Origin: Polychytrium aggregatum
Lineage: Eukaryota > Chytridiomycota > Chytridiomycetes > Polychytriales
Length of the DNA stretch: 64,000 nt
Assembly (NCBI RefSeq): GCF_025602895.1
Contig: NW_026516219.1
Location: forward strand, 806,001 to 870,000
Direction of reading: 5' to 3'
A program made the position numbers and the translations under genes. The number at the start of each line of letters is the position of its first letter. Position 1 is the first letter of the stretch. The notes under the pieces were generated by a model that saw only the letters and a program-made list of their open reading frames with translations, did no database searches and had not been told where the DNA came from. This document shows, piece by piece, positions 8,584-18,165 of the stretch.

Positions 8584-11500
8584 GTGGCTCTGGAGCCCTA
8601 GTAGGAGACCAACGCCGTGGATTGCTCAATGCAGTCCACGCGTCTCCAGAGGAAGTTCACCTCGCCCCCTCCCCCGAAGGAGAAACAAACCAAGTGTTGT
8701 GCGTCGTGCGAGAGGTGCATGGTGGCGCAAGCCGCCTGCCTCTCCACGAACGTGAAGAGAAAACCAAAATTGAAAACCAAAACAAAAAAGAAAATCAAGA
8801 ACCCTTGAGGGACAGGACCGCCTGTGCCCTCACCCCTGTCAAGTCGTGTGTGTCGGATGCTTCCGACATGTGTCCGCAAGCCGTGGACGTCGTGTGCAAT
8901 GGCGTGCTGACGCCGCAGGCCCCCGCAATGGCCGAACCCTATCCAAAATGTCCGAGTGGCCGTGATGAAGCCAACCAAGACCAAGTGTCGCCCGTTCCCC
9001 CAAGTCAAGTCATGGTGCAGGAGGCTGTGCAGGAGGACCATGAAGAGTCCCTGCTGTACCTCCCTGCCACCGTCCAAGGTCACACCGTCCGAATGATGGT
9101 GGACTCTGGAGCAAGCTGCAACTTTGTCAGCAGACGCTTGCTCCAGGAGCTCAACATACATGCAACCAAGAAGAAGTCGCCGATGAGTGTGGCGCTTGCA
9201 GACGATCGTGTGCAGCAGTGCACACACCAAGTGGTCCTGCGAGTGGCCCTCCATCCCAAGTACCATCCTGTCCTGTTGTTCCAAGTGATCGACACCAAGT
9301 TCGATGCCATCCTCGGCATGAGCTGGCTTGCTCGTGCCGAGCCGACTCCAGTCGTCGACTGGAAAGGCCGCACTGTCCGTGTTGGCCCTGACATTGTCCT
9401 GCAGGGCATGGCCTCACCCAACATGCCACCTCTCCTCTCAGCCATGCAATTCAAGAGGCTGATCAAGAAGGACACGTCGTTCCTCTGTGTCGTGCGTGAG
9501 GTCGACGACACCGACCAAGCCGGTCCCGGTCCCCCGCCTGTGGTGACCAAGCTGCTCGACGAGTACAAGGACGTATTCCCCGACCAGTTGCCACAATGCC
9601 TGCCACCCCAACGCACCGTCGATCATCGCATCGACATCGAACCAGGCTCGTCGCCTCCGTCAAGACCGACGTACCAACTGTCGCTGACGGAGATGGACGA
9701 ACTCAAGCGCCAGTTGGATGACCTCCTCGCCCATGGGTTCATCCGCCCGAGCCAGTCACCGTATGGTGCACCAGTGCTCTTTGTCAAGAAGAAAGAAGGT
9801 GATCTCAGGATGTGCGTCGACTATCGCGCACTAAACAAACAGACCATCAAGAACACCTACCCGTTGCCCAGGATCGACGAGTTGATGGATCGTCTGAGTG
9901 GAGCAAAGGTCTTTAGCAAGATAGACCTCCGCTCAGGCTACCATCAGATCCGCATCCACGAGGATGATGTCCACAAGACCGCCTTCAGGACTCGCTACGG
10001 ACTGTACGAGTTCCTAGTGCTGCCGTTCGGATTGACGAACGCACCTGCCACGTTCATGCAGCTGATGAACGATGTGTTCCGCCAAGAGCTCGACAACTCT
10101 GTCATCGTGTACCTGGATGATATCCTTGTGTACAGCAAGGATGAAGCGACCCATGAAGGTCATGTCGCCCGCGTGCTGGCCAAGCTACGCGAGCACAAGT
10201 TGTATGCCAAACTGTCCAAGTGTGAGTTCTTCAAGAATCAAGTCCCGTTCCTGGGACACGTTGTCTCAGGAAGAGGAATCGAAGTCGACCCCGCCAAGGT
10301 CAAGTCTGTGGTCGAGTGGCCGCCGCTCGCATGCGTCTCTGACGTGCAGTCGTTTCTCGGTCTCGTCAACTACTACCGCCGATTCATCCCCGATCTGGCG
10401 CGCACTGCCGGTCCACTCACAGACCTACTCCGCAAAGAGTGCCCCTTCGTGTGGGACCACCCACAACGCCAAGCGTTCGAGACCCTCAAGCACGCCTTGA
10501 CGAACGCTCCTGTCCTCGCTGTGTTCGACCCGAACACGGATGTCTCCGTGCACACCGACGCCTCCGACTTTGCGGTGGGAGCTGTTTTGATGCAGGAGGG
10601 AAGGCCCGTTGCCTTCGAGTCGCGCAAACTGTCCCAACACGAGATCAACTATCCCGTGCACGAGAAGGAGCAGCTTGCGATCATCTACGCGCTGCAGAAG
10701 TTCCGAGTGTACCTCCACGGTACCGCCAAGCCCTTCAAGATTGTGACGGACCACCAGTCACTGCGTTACCTCGACACCAAGAAGAACCTGAGCCGACGCC
10801 AAGCGCGATGGATGGAGTTCCTCGCCGAGTACAACTACGAGGTTGTATACCAGAAAGGCAAACTCAATGTGGTGCCTGACGCACTGTCCCGACGCCCCGA
10901 CTACCAATTGGCGTCACTGTACGAGTCGACTGTCAGTGTCGACAACACGATGCTGGATGTTGTCCGAGACAACATCGCCAACGACAAACAGTTCGGAGAA
11001 CTGTTCCGAAAGGTGTCTAAGCTCCCCAAGGACGACGAATCATCCGAGTACACAGTGCGTGATGGCCTGCTCCTCCTGAAGAAGGACAGCCGTGTCTGTG
11101 TGCCGGACATTCCGTCGTTGAAGACCAAGTTGCTCCAAGAGGTCCACGACTCGCCCCTCGCTGGACACTTTGGAGTCGAGAAGACATACGACCGACTGGC
11201 CAAAGTCGCATACTGGCCTGGAATGAAGCGCACCGTCGAGAAGTACATCGAGTCCTGCCATACCTGCAAGATGGTCAAGTCACGCACGACCCGAGAGCAA
11301 GGATTGCTGCAACCCCTGCCTGTTCCCGACCGCCCCTGGACCAGCATGTCCATGGATCTCATCACGCATCTACCGACGACCAAGTTGGACCACGATGCAA
11401 TCGCTGTCTTTGTCGACAGGTTCAGCAAGATGGCACACTTTGTGCCGTGCCAGACGACATGCTCCGCGCCTGACCTTGCACTGCTGTTCTTCAAGCATGT

Positions 11501-12479
11501 GTTCAAGCACCACGGCCTCCCAAAGTCCATCGTCAGTGATCGAGACCCCCGATTCACCTCCTTGTTTTGGACAAGTCTGTTCGACCATCTCGGCACCAAG
11601 CTGAACATGTCAACCTCGCACCACCAACAAACGGATGGACAGTCCGAGCGGACGATCCGCACCCTCGAGCAATACCTGAGGACATACGCCTCGACCAGCC
11701 AAGACGACTGGGACATACAGCTGAGTCATGCAGAGTTTGCATACAACACCGCCAAGTCGAGCACAACTGGCTTGAGCCCCTTTGAGGCGCTCTACGGATT
11801 CCAGCCTGATGTTCCCACCTCCTTGACACTGACCGAGTCCACGGCTGGATTGCCTCCCAAACCAAGTGCCTTTGTCAAAGATCATCAAGTCCGACACAAG
11901 ATGATCGCCGACGCGCTCACGGATGCGCAACAAGTGATGGCGAAGTACTACGACCGCCGACACCAGGATGTCTCCTTTGAAGTTGGAGACCTTGTCTACC
12001 TGGACGCCGACAACATCAAGGTCCCCGAAGCCCAGTCAAAGAAGTTGTTGCCCAAGTACCGAGGACCGTTCAAGATAGCGGCCCGACCCAGTCCCCTCAA
12101 CTACCTGTTGGACTTGCCACCTGGAAGCAAGCTCCATCCTGTCTTCCATGTGTCCAAGCTGCGTCGCCACACGACCCGCAGTCCAGCACAGTTCCCCGAC
12201 GCCGACGAAGGTGTCCCGGACGACGCACCACTGGAAGACGACCTCGGACAATACTATACTCAAGAATATGAAGTCGAAAGGATCGTGAGGCACAAGAAAG
12301 TGGCTGATGGGTCACTTCGGTTTTATGTCAAGTGGGTTGGTTACCCACACTCGGGCAACACATGGCAAACACTGGAGGACTTGTCCCATGCACCCGAGGA
12401 GCTGAGTAAATACGGTAAACACCTCGAGGAGCCCCAAATAAAGAGCACACGCAGGGCTCCTCGCAGGAAGCCTTCTTAA
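8547..12479 (+). CDS. pol: pol of A3: protease, RT, RNase H, integrase, chromodomain
   Basis: Enzyme polyprotein made as a Gag-Pol fusion by -1 frameshifting at 8562-8568. The frame extends a few codons upstream in gag but needs no start of its own. Domains by residue from 8547: retropepsin with DSGA (D186), RT with YLDD at 522-525, RNase H with catalytic TDASD (D671), integrase HHCC finger about 868-912, integrase core D937, D998, E1034 (D,D-35-E), GPF segment about 1170, chromodomain about 1241-1295. The length of 1310 aa is normal for a chromovirus. All catalytic residues are present and there is no internal stop. The TAA stop lies 9 bases before the 3' LTR. Confidence 0.95.
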   Translation: MPHEVGKRPTLLGGSGALVGDQRRGLLNAVHASPEEVHLAPSPEGETNQVLCVVREVHGGASRLPLHEREEKTKIENQNKKENQEPLRDRTACALTPVKSCVSDASDMCPQAVDVVCNGVLTPQAPAMAEPYPKCPSGRDEANQDQVSPVPPSQVMVQEAVQEDHEESLLYLPATVQGHTVRMMVDSGASCNFVSRRLLQELNIHATKKKSPMSVALADDRVQQCTHQVVLRVALHPKYHPVLLFQVIDTKFDAILGMSWLARAEPTPVVDWKGRTVRVGPDIVLQGMASPNMPPLLSAMQFKRLIKKDTSFLCVVREVDDTDQAGPGPPPVVTKLLDEYKDVFPDQLPQCLPPQRTVDHRIDIEPGSSPPSRPTYQLSLTEMDELKRQLDDLLAHGFIRPSQSPYGAPVLFVKKKEGDLRMCVDYRALNKQTIKNTYPLPRIDELMDRLSGAKVFSKIDLRSGYHQIRIHEDDVHKTAFRTRYGLYEFLVLPFGLTNAPATFMQLMNDVFRQELDNSVIVYLDDILVYSKDEATHEGHVARVLAKLREHKLYAKLSKCEFFKNQVPFLGHVVSGRGIEVDPAKVKSVVEWPPLACVSDVQSFLGLVNYYRRFIPDLARTAGPLTDLLRKECPFVWDHPQRQAFETLKHALTNAPVLAVFDPNTDVSVHTDASDFAVGAVLMQEGRPVAFESRKLSQHEINYPVHEKEQLAIIYALQKFRVYLHGTAKPFKIVTDHQSLRYLDTKKNLSRRQARWMEFLAEYNYEVVYQKGKLNVVPDALSRRPDYQLASLYESTVSVDNTMLDVVRDNIANDKQFGELFRKVSKLPKDDESSEYTVRDGLLLLKKDSRVCVPDIPSLKTKLLQEVHDSPLAGHFGVEKTYDRLAKVAYWPGMKRTVEKYIESCHTCKMVKSRTTREQGLLQPLPVPDRPWTSMSMDLITHLPTTKLDHDAIAVFVDRFSKMAHFVPCQTTCSAPDLALLFFKHVFKHHGLPKSIVSDRDPRFTSLFWTSLFDHLGTKLNMSTSHHQQTDGQSERTIRTLEQYLRTYASTSQDDWDIQLSHAEFAYNTAKSSTTGLSPFEALYGFQPDVPTSLTLTESTAGLPPKPSAFVKDHQVRHKMIADALTDAQQVMAKYYDRRHQDVSFEVGDLVYLDADNIKVPEAQSKKLLPKYRGPFKIAARPSPLNYLLDLPPGSKLHPVFHVSKLRRHTTRSPAQFPDADEGVPDDAPLEDDLGQYYTQEYEVERIVRHKKVADGSLRFYVKWVGYPHSGNTWQTLEDLSHAPEELSKYGKHLEEPQIKSTRRAPRRKPS
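8562..8605 (+). promoter_or_regulatory. -1 ribosomal frameshift signal, gag to pol (A3)
   Basis: GGGAAAC at 8562-8568 sits in gag phase as G GGA AAC (X XXY YYZ). A slip back by one base gives GGG AAA and enters the pol frame exactly. After a 7-nt spacer, arms CCTACTAG (8576-8583) and CTAGTAGG (8598-8605) pair perfectly, with an inner GGCT/AGCC stem and CTGG loop. The gag stop codon lies in the 5' arm. This spacing matches well-studied -1 frameshift elements. Confidence 0.92.
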
Positions 12480-12488
12480 GTGTGGGAG

Positions 12489-12797
12489 TGTAGGAGATGG
12501 TATCTCCGACGCTGTGCTGCGCGTACTGCGCGTACTGCGCGGCGCAGTGGGTCGTGACCTGTGCTGCGCTTTGCGTTTTCACGCACCGCAGGCAGGCCAC
12601 CGCAGGGTATACCTGCGGGTTGCCCCCGTTCCCCCCGTTTGTCTGGAGTTCGGTTTTATCGTGAATAAACGTAAGTGCTCCCCGAGCTCACCCGTCCGCT
12701 AGAGTAGCCTAGCACCGCCCTGTTCTGCCCCGTCCTGTCTTGTCTTGTACCCCCTCCCTCCCCGTCTTGCCCCAACGTCCCAGTAGTGGACGTTACA
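12489..12797 (+). repeat. 3' LTR of A3 (309 bp)
   Basis: No difference seen from the 5' LTR at 7331-7639. It is preceded by a short purine stretch (GTGTGGGAG) that may serve as the polypurine tract. Confidence 0.96.
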
Positions 12798-12802
12798 GAG
12801 TT
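12798..12802. repeat. Target site duplication of A3 (GAGTT), right copy
   Basis: GAGTT here repeats GAGTT at 7326-7330. The uninterrupted C3 copy carries a single GAGTT at the matching place (18896-18900), which proves the insertion. Confidence 0.95.
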
Positions 12803-15800
12803 GAGTGCGAACTGGATGTACGGCACTTGATCGATCCAGCGGGAGCCGAGGGCCAGAGTCGAACAGCGGATGGCCTCGGCGACGGTTGCCACAAAGCGTT
12901 CGACTTGTCCGGCGGCCTCGTGGTGGTGGGCAAAGGCGATCCGGAGTTCGGTCTTGAGCAGAACGTTGAGTCCTGTCCAGAAGGCCGACCGGAAGCGTGT
13001 GTCGTGATCGGAGATGAAAGTGCCGGCGAGTCCAAAGTGCACAAAGACATCGCGGAAGTACTGGCGGGCGACGTCTTCGGCCGAGTCGGTCTTGTTGCCA
13101 GGAACCAGGACGACGTACTTGGTGAGGGAGTCGACAAAGATCGTGATCGAGTTGAAGGTGCGTCCCGAGAGTGAGTCCGTGACTGGCGGGAGTCCGAGGA
13201 TGAAGTCGAGGGCGACAGTGTCCATCTTGCGGGTGGCCACAGGGATCCGGGAGAAGTGACCGTACGCTTGTTGTCGTCGGATCTTGGCTCGCTGGCAGAT
13301 GTCGCAGTGCGAGACCCACTCGGCAATGTCCTTGGACATGGCGGGCCAGTAGTAGTGGGTTGAGATGGCCTTGTAGAGCGTATTGGTGCCGGGGTGAGCT
13401 GCACAGACAGAGTCGTGGTGGTCCTTGATGATCGAGATGCGGAGGTCCTTATCGGGGATGCAGATGCGGGTCGAGTCGAAGTAGAGAATCCCGTGTCGAA
13501 GTGAGAAGCGGTGCAGCTGTGCCTTCATCCACGGCTTGAGTCCGTCGGTCGAGTTGTCGCGGAGGGCCGAGATCAGTGCTGACAGGATCGGGTCGGAGCT
13601 GTACTGAGTGCGGATGGTGTCCAAGAGATCGTCGGGCGAGGGTCCGAAGTTGACAATGGCGTTGATGATCGAGACTTGGACGGCCTTGGAGATGGCTGTC
13701 GGTGTGCGCGAGAGCACGTCGGCGACCTTGTTCCACGAGCCGGGGATCCACTGGATCTCGAGGTCAAAGTCCAGCATCGTGTCGATGGCTCGCTGTTGGC
13801 GCTTGTTGAGGGTCTTGGAGTCGAGGATGTGCTTGAGCGCCTTCTGGTCGGTGTGGAGGAAGACTTTGCGGCCGACGAGGTAGTTCTTGAACTTGTCGAG
13901 GTGGCGGGTGATCGACAGCAGCTCGCCGTTGTAGGGCGAGTAGTTGAGCTCGGATCCGTGCAGTTTCTGCGAGTTGAAGGCGATGGGGCGCACGGTGCCG
14001 GATCCGTCCATGTCCTGCCCGATCCATCCACCAATCGATGCGCTTGACTCGGACCAGTCGGTGAAGAGGTGGATGTCTTTGTCCGGGTTGACCATGTGCA
14101 GCGACTGAGGCGAGAGCAACTTGAGCTGCTCGAAGGCGGCGATGGCGTTGTCGTCCCAGACGACGGACTTGGTCGAGTTGGCAGAGCGGGTGGTGATCAG
14201 CGTCGAGAGCGGACCGGCGAGGGCAGCGTAGCCAGGGACAAAGCTCATGATGGTGTTGGTCAAGCCGAGGAAGCTGCGGAGTTCGTGTTCGGTCGTTGGT
14301 CGCGGGTAGTTCTTGATGGCGTCGATGCGCGAGGGATGCACTTGGATGCGTCCTTCGCCGATGATGAAGCCGAGATAGGTGACGGTCGAGTTGAAGAACG
14401 AACACTTCTCGGGTCGGATCTTGAAGCCGTGTCGGTGGATCTTGTCGAGGACCAGTTCGATGTGGCGGATGTGCTGGTCCTCGTCCTCGGATGCGATCAG
14501 GATGTCGTCGATGTAGACGAACACAAAGTCGTCGATGAACTCGCGGAAGATGTCGTTCATCGCGGCCTGGAACACGGAGGGACTGTTGGCGAGGCCGAAG
14601 GGCATCACAAGCCACTCAAAGTGGCCGTACTTGGTCCTGAAGGCCGTCTTGGGGGTGTCGGCGTCGGCGATGCGGATCTGGTGGAATCCGCGTTGCAAGT
14701 CGAGCTTGGAGAAGACACGGCACTTGGACAGGCGGTCGATGATCTCGCGCATGTTGGGCAGCGCGGTGCGGTCCTTGACGGTGATCTTGTTGAGGGCGCG
14801 GAAGTCAAAGACGAGTCGGAACTTGTCGCCCTGCTTGACCCAGAAGATCGGTGCGCCGAAGGGCGAGACGGACTTGCGGATGTGGCCGATTCGGAGCAAT
14901 CGGTCGAGTTCGTTTTTGAGTCGAGCGAGTTCTTCGGCCGACATCTGGTAGAGCGACGACCAGGTTGGCTTGGCAGAGTCGTCGAGTCGGATGTTCATGT
15001 CGATGCCGGGTCGGTGAGGCGGGAGTTCCTTGAGTTCGTTGAAGGCATCGCGGTACTTTGCGATGATGGATCGGTGTTCGGGGGTCAGTGGTTCGAGGAC
15101 ACGGGCGAGTTGGGCAACGGGGTCGTAGGGTTCAACAGCAACTGTATTCAAGTCACTGCTCAGAGTACAAACATACACGGCGCCGGGAGTCGAGGCGAGT
15201 GCGTTGATCTGCTGGGTCGACATGTGGTACTGGGATCGGAGTTCGAGGGTCGTGAGTGGCATTCCGGAGTCGGGTCGCGATGCCGTCCAAGTGTGGTGCT
15301 TCCCGTCGATCGAGAACTTGATTCGGTTGGAGGGCCAGTCGATCTCGGGGTTGGTCTGGTCGAGCCAGTTCTTGCCGAGGATAACGTCCCAGGTGAGTGG
15401 CGCGGTGAAGAGGTTGATGCGGGCGTGGTAGTCGTGGATGGTGAGGTCGACGGGATCGGTGACGGAGGACGGGAAGGACTTGCCGTTGGGCATCGTGACG
15501 GCGTTGGCGGTGGTCTTGGTTCGAAGGTCGAGGGTCGAGGCGAGGGTCTCGGAGATGTGCGAGTTGGTCGCACCAGGGTCGATGAGGACGGTGATCGGGG
15601 AGCCGTTGAGGGTGGCGTCGATCACAAGCAGTCCCTTGCCGTGGTTGGCGGCAATGCGGTGGGGTTCGTCGATGAGAGAGTTGATCAGGTGAGGTCCGGT
15701 GGCGAGAGTCAATATGTCAGCGTCGGGGGTCGGAGTCGGATGGCGGCAACTCGCCGGGTCCTTCAGAGGTCGTAGGATCCAGGGGTTGCCGCCTCGTCGT

Positions 15801-15813
15801 TTCCCTGATCTTC
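12798..15813 (-). pseudogene. C1 pol, protease to integrase core
   Basis: Minus-strand C pol from just upstream of the frameshift site (heptamer copy at 15799-15805) to the integrase core, where A3 interrupts it. It holds protease DPGA, RT with YIDD, RNase H beginning TDWSES, the HHCC finger and the first two catalytic aspartates. There is no internal stop or frameshift. Compared with C3 it differs by scattered substitutions and one changed dipeptide near the N terminus (PDADILT for PDAELLT). It is not expressible because gag and the 5' LTR are cut off. Confidence 0.9.
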
Positions 15814-16279
15814 TGTCACAGATCCCTCTGCCCGCCTAGCTGCACCGTCGCACTTGTGTCACTGTTTGCGTTGCACACTTTCTTTTTCCTTTGTCCTGTG
15901 ACGCCTTTCCTTTTTCCTTGCTCTCATGTTGCACACGCCGCTCTGTGTTCCCTGCATTTGTCATCGACCATGCATTAGTCAGACGCCGTGTCACCCGCAT
16001 TTGTCAGCCACCGAGCATTTGTCAGACTTTCACATGTTTCTCCGGTTAGCCGCTGCTGCCTGGCTGCTGTCCCGCCGCCTCCGCTGCTTCGCCCCCGCTG
16101 CGGCAGGCTTCGCCTCCGGGACCGCCAGACAGATAAATAGCCCGCCTTCGCCCGCTCATGTTTCTGGTCATCACCTTCGACCCCAGACACACTTGACTCA
16201 AGATCCTAGCCTCGCTAAGATCAATAAAACCCTTCTCTATCTTCTTCTTTTGACTTCCTCTTGATCCCGTGATCTGACA
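15814..16279 (+). repeat. 5' LTR of C2 (466 bp)
   Basis: Begins TGTCACAGATC and ends GATCTGACA. A TATA-like ATAAATA lies at 16133-16139 and AATAAA at 16223-16228. Several substitutions separate it from the two C3 LTRs, so C2 comes from a different or older source copy. Confidence 0.95.
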
Positions 16280-17337
16280 TGGTAGCATCGGACGATCCCG
16301 CCGTCAATGCCTGCCTCCAAGCCCTTGAACAACTATCGCTCGAGGACCGCGCCCTGGTCCTCTCCGCCCTGACCGCCCAGCCGAATCTCCCCACCGTCCC
16401 TCCCGGTTTCAAGCGTCCCAAGATCCCGCTCCCCGACGCCTTCACTGGCGAGCGTAAGGCTGCTGTCGTTGACGAGTTTGTCTTCTCAATGACCGAGTAC
16501 ATTGCCTTCCACAGTCTCGATGACGCAACCGCCGTCGCCACCGTCGCCATGAACCTCAAGGGCAAGGCCAAGACCTGGTGGCGCCTCTGGTCCCAGGGCA
16601 AGCAACTCGACAACCTGACCCCGGCCGCCGTCCTGTCCCTCGTCCGCGACACCTTCCTTCCGTCCACCTCGCTGCGCACCACCGAGGATGAGTTCGAAGC
16701 ACTGCGCCACACCGGCTCCGTCGAGCAGTTCAACTCTCGCTTCCGCGATCTCCTCCTCGAGCTGCCCCACTTCAGCAACAACCGCCAGAACCTGCAGCGC
16801 TACCTCACCAAGCTCAAGCACAGGGTGCGCATCGAAGTCGAATGGAAACTTGACTCCAACACAGCCACCCTTGAAGATGCCATGGCTCTCGCCGAGCGAT
16901 ACGAGTCCATCATGGGTCAATCGCAACCCCTGATGCAGCAGCCCTCTCGCGCTCCGTTCCGCGACCAACCCTTCCGCGAGCTCCCGTTCCAGCGTCCTCC
17001 TCTCTTCCGCGCTCCACCTGGCCAGCCGCAGTTCCGCCCCATGGTCCGTCCTCCTCGTCCCGCCTTCCAGCCGACCCAGCCTCCTGCACGTGACCCCAAC
17101 GCCATGGACCTCGACAACGTCGACATGCGCCCGATCAAGAAGCTCACCGACCGCGAGAAGGAGTACCTCCGCCGTAACGGAGGCTGCTTCCGCTGCCGCA
17201 AGTTCGGCCACATCGCCTCGCAGTGTCCCTTGAACCAGCCCCGCATCAACGCCATCGTCGAGACCGCCGACCAGGCCACCTTCTACGAAGATCAGGGAAA
17301 CGACGAGGCGGCAACCCCTGGATCCTACGACCTCTGA
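16279..17337 (+). CDS. gag: gag of C2, 352 aa
   Basis: Structural Gag of family C. The only suitable ATG begins on the last base of the LTR and continues into the primer-binding site, giving MVASDDP; the next in-frame methionine is about 70 residues later and would cut the capsid. Capsid-type region about residues 40-230 (KTWWRLWSQG, then RYLTKLKHRV), proline-rich linker, MDLDNVDM segment, and a CCHC knuckle C303, C306, H311, C316. It ends at TGA and overlaps the pol frame. Confidence 0.92.
   Translation: MVASDDPAVNACLQALEQLSLEDRALVLSALTAQPNLPTVPPGFKRPKIPLPDAFTGERKAAVVDEFVFSMTEYIAFHSLDDATAVATVAMNLKGKAKTWWRLWSQGKQLDNLTPAAVLSLVRDTFLPSTSLRTTEDEFEALRHTGSVEQFNSRFRDLLLELPHFSNNRQNLQRYLTKLKHRVRIEVEWKLDSNTATLEDAMALAERYESIMGQSQPLMQQPSRAPFRDQPFRELPFQRPPLFRAPPGQPQFRPMVRPPRPAFQPTQPPARDPNAMDLDNVDMRPIKKLTDREKEYLRRNGGCFRCRKFGHIASQCPLNQPRINAIVETADQATFYEDQGNDEAATPGSYDL
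16280..16292 (+). other. Primer-binding site, tRNA type (C2)
   Basis: TGGTAGCATCGGA directly after the LTR, identical to the family A site. It overlaps the first codons of gag. Confidence 0.75.
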
Positions 17338-17358
17338 AGGACCCGGCGAGTTGCCGCC
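17295..17358 (+). promoter_or_regulatory. -1 ribosomal frameshift signal, gag to pol (C2)
   Basis: GGGAAAC at 17295-17301 is in gag phase as G GGA AAC. After a 5-nt spacer, GGCGGCAAC (17307-17315) pairs perfectly with GTTGCCGCC (17350-17358), nine base pairs around a 34-nt loop that contains the gag stop codon and could fold further. Confidence 0.88.
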
Positions 17359-17665
17359 ATCCGACTCCAACCCCCGACGCTGAACTATTGACTCTCGCCA
17401 CCGGACCTCACCTGATCAACTCTCTCATCGACGAACCCCACCGCATTGCCGCCAACCACGGCAAGGGACTGCTTGTGATCGACGCCACCCTCAACGGCTC
17501 CCCGATCACCGTCCTCATCGACCCTGGTGCGACCAACTCGCACATCTCCGAGACCCTCGCCTCGACCCTCGACCTTCGAACCAAGACCACCGCCAACGCC
17601 GTCACGATGCCCAACGGCAAGTCCTTCCCGTCCTCCGTCACCGATCCCGTCGACCTCACCATCCA
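17295..17665 (+). pseudogene. C2 pol, N-terminal fragment (protease)
   Basis: From the slip site the -1 frame encodes the short pol N terminus and the retropepsin start with DPGA, ending at DLTIH where C3 sequence takes over. Beyond that point the frame runs into the C3 LTR and stops. No RT or integrase remains in this copy. Confidence 0.85.
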
Positions 17666-18131
17666 TGTCAGATCACGGGATCAAGAGGAGATCAAAAGAA
17701 AAAGATAGAGAAGGGTTTTATTGATCTTAGCGAGGCTAGGATCTAGAGTCAAGTGTGTCTGGGGTCGAAGGTGATGACCAGAAACATGAGCGGGTGAAGG
17801 CGGGCTATTTATCTGTCTGGCGGTCCCGGAGGCGAAGCCTGCCGCAGCGGGGGCGAAGCAGCGGAGGCGGCGGGACAGCAGCCAGGCAGCAACGGCTAAC
17901 CGGAGAAACATGTGAAAGTCTGACAAATGCTCGGTGGCTGACAAATGCGGGTGACACAGCGTCTGACTAATGCATGGTCGATGACAAATGCAGGGAAAAC
18001 AGAGCGGCGTGTGCAACATGAGAGCAAGGAAAAAGGAAAGGCGTCACAGGACAAAGGAAAAGGAAAGTGTGCGACGCAAACAGTGACACAAGTGCGACGG
18101 TGCAGCTAGGCGGGCAGAGCGATCTGTGACA
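17666..18131 (-). repeat. 3' LTR of C3 (466 bp)
   Basis: Reads TGTCAGATC to GATCTGTGACA on the plus strand. It matches 22919-23384 with an exact shift of 5,253 bases. Confidence 0.96.
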
Positions 18132-18140
18132 TCCCCCCCA
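18132..18140 (-). other. C3 polypurine tract
   Basis: In element orientation TGGGGGGGA, preceded by a T run, abuts the 3' LTR. It is the expected plus-strand primer. Confidence 0.75.
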
Positions 18141-18165
18141 GAAAAATTGTGCTCAAGTCAAACCA

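Larger units (their letters stand above)
7331..12797 (+). mobile_element. Complete family A element A3 (5,467 bp)
   Basis: Two 309-bp LTRs with no difference that I could see, a primer-binding site, overlapping gag and pol, and a perfect 5-bp target duplication GAGTT (7326-7330 and 12798-12802). It is inserted in plus orientation in C1 pol. Both reading frames are intact, so this copy could be autonomous, and it is the best reference for family A in the window. Confidence 0.97.
6645..15813 (-). mobile_element. Ty3/gypsy family C copy C1, interrupted by A3 and cut at both ends
   Basis: Minus-strand C sequence in two pieces, 6645-7330 and 12798-15813, separated by complete A3. The pieces join exactly when A3 and one copy of GAGTT are removed. 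The 3' end (last 16 codons of pol and the LTR) is cut by B1. The 5' end is cut by C2 at 15814, just upstream of the frameshift site, so gag and the 5' LTR are missing. Confidence 0.9.
15814..17665 (+). mobile_element. Family C copy C2, 5' part only
   Basis: 5' LTR, complete gag and the first part of pol in plus orientation. It entered C1 (opposite orientation) after TCTTC (15809-15813). It stops at ATCCA inside the protease region, where the C3 LTR begins. The remaining 3' two-thirds is not found anywhere to the right in this window. Confidence 0.9.

Noticed and set aside
12514-12702. A 62-codon frame found in every A LTR
   Set aside because: It lies wholly inside the LTR, spans the polyadenylation signal and has no similarity to a known protein; it repeats only with the LTR.
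14069-15775. A long open frame of 568 codons on the plus strand, opposite C1 pol (and a 548-codon twin opposite C3 pol at 20167-21813)
   Set aside because: It is antisense to a well-supported pol, is rich in V/E/D/G as expected for the reverse of GC-rich codons, and has no recognisable motif or start context.
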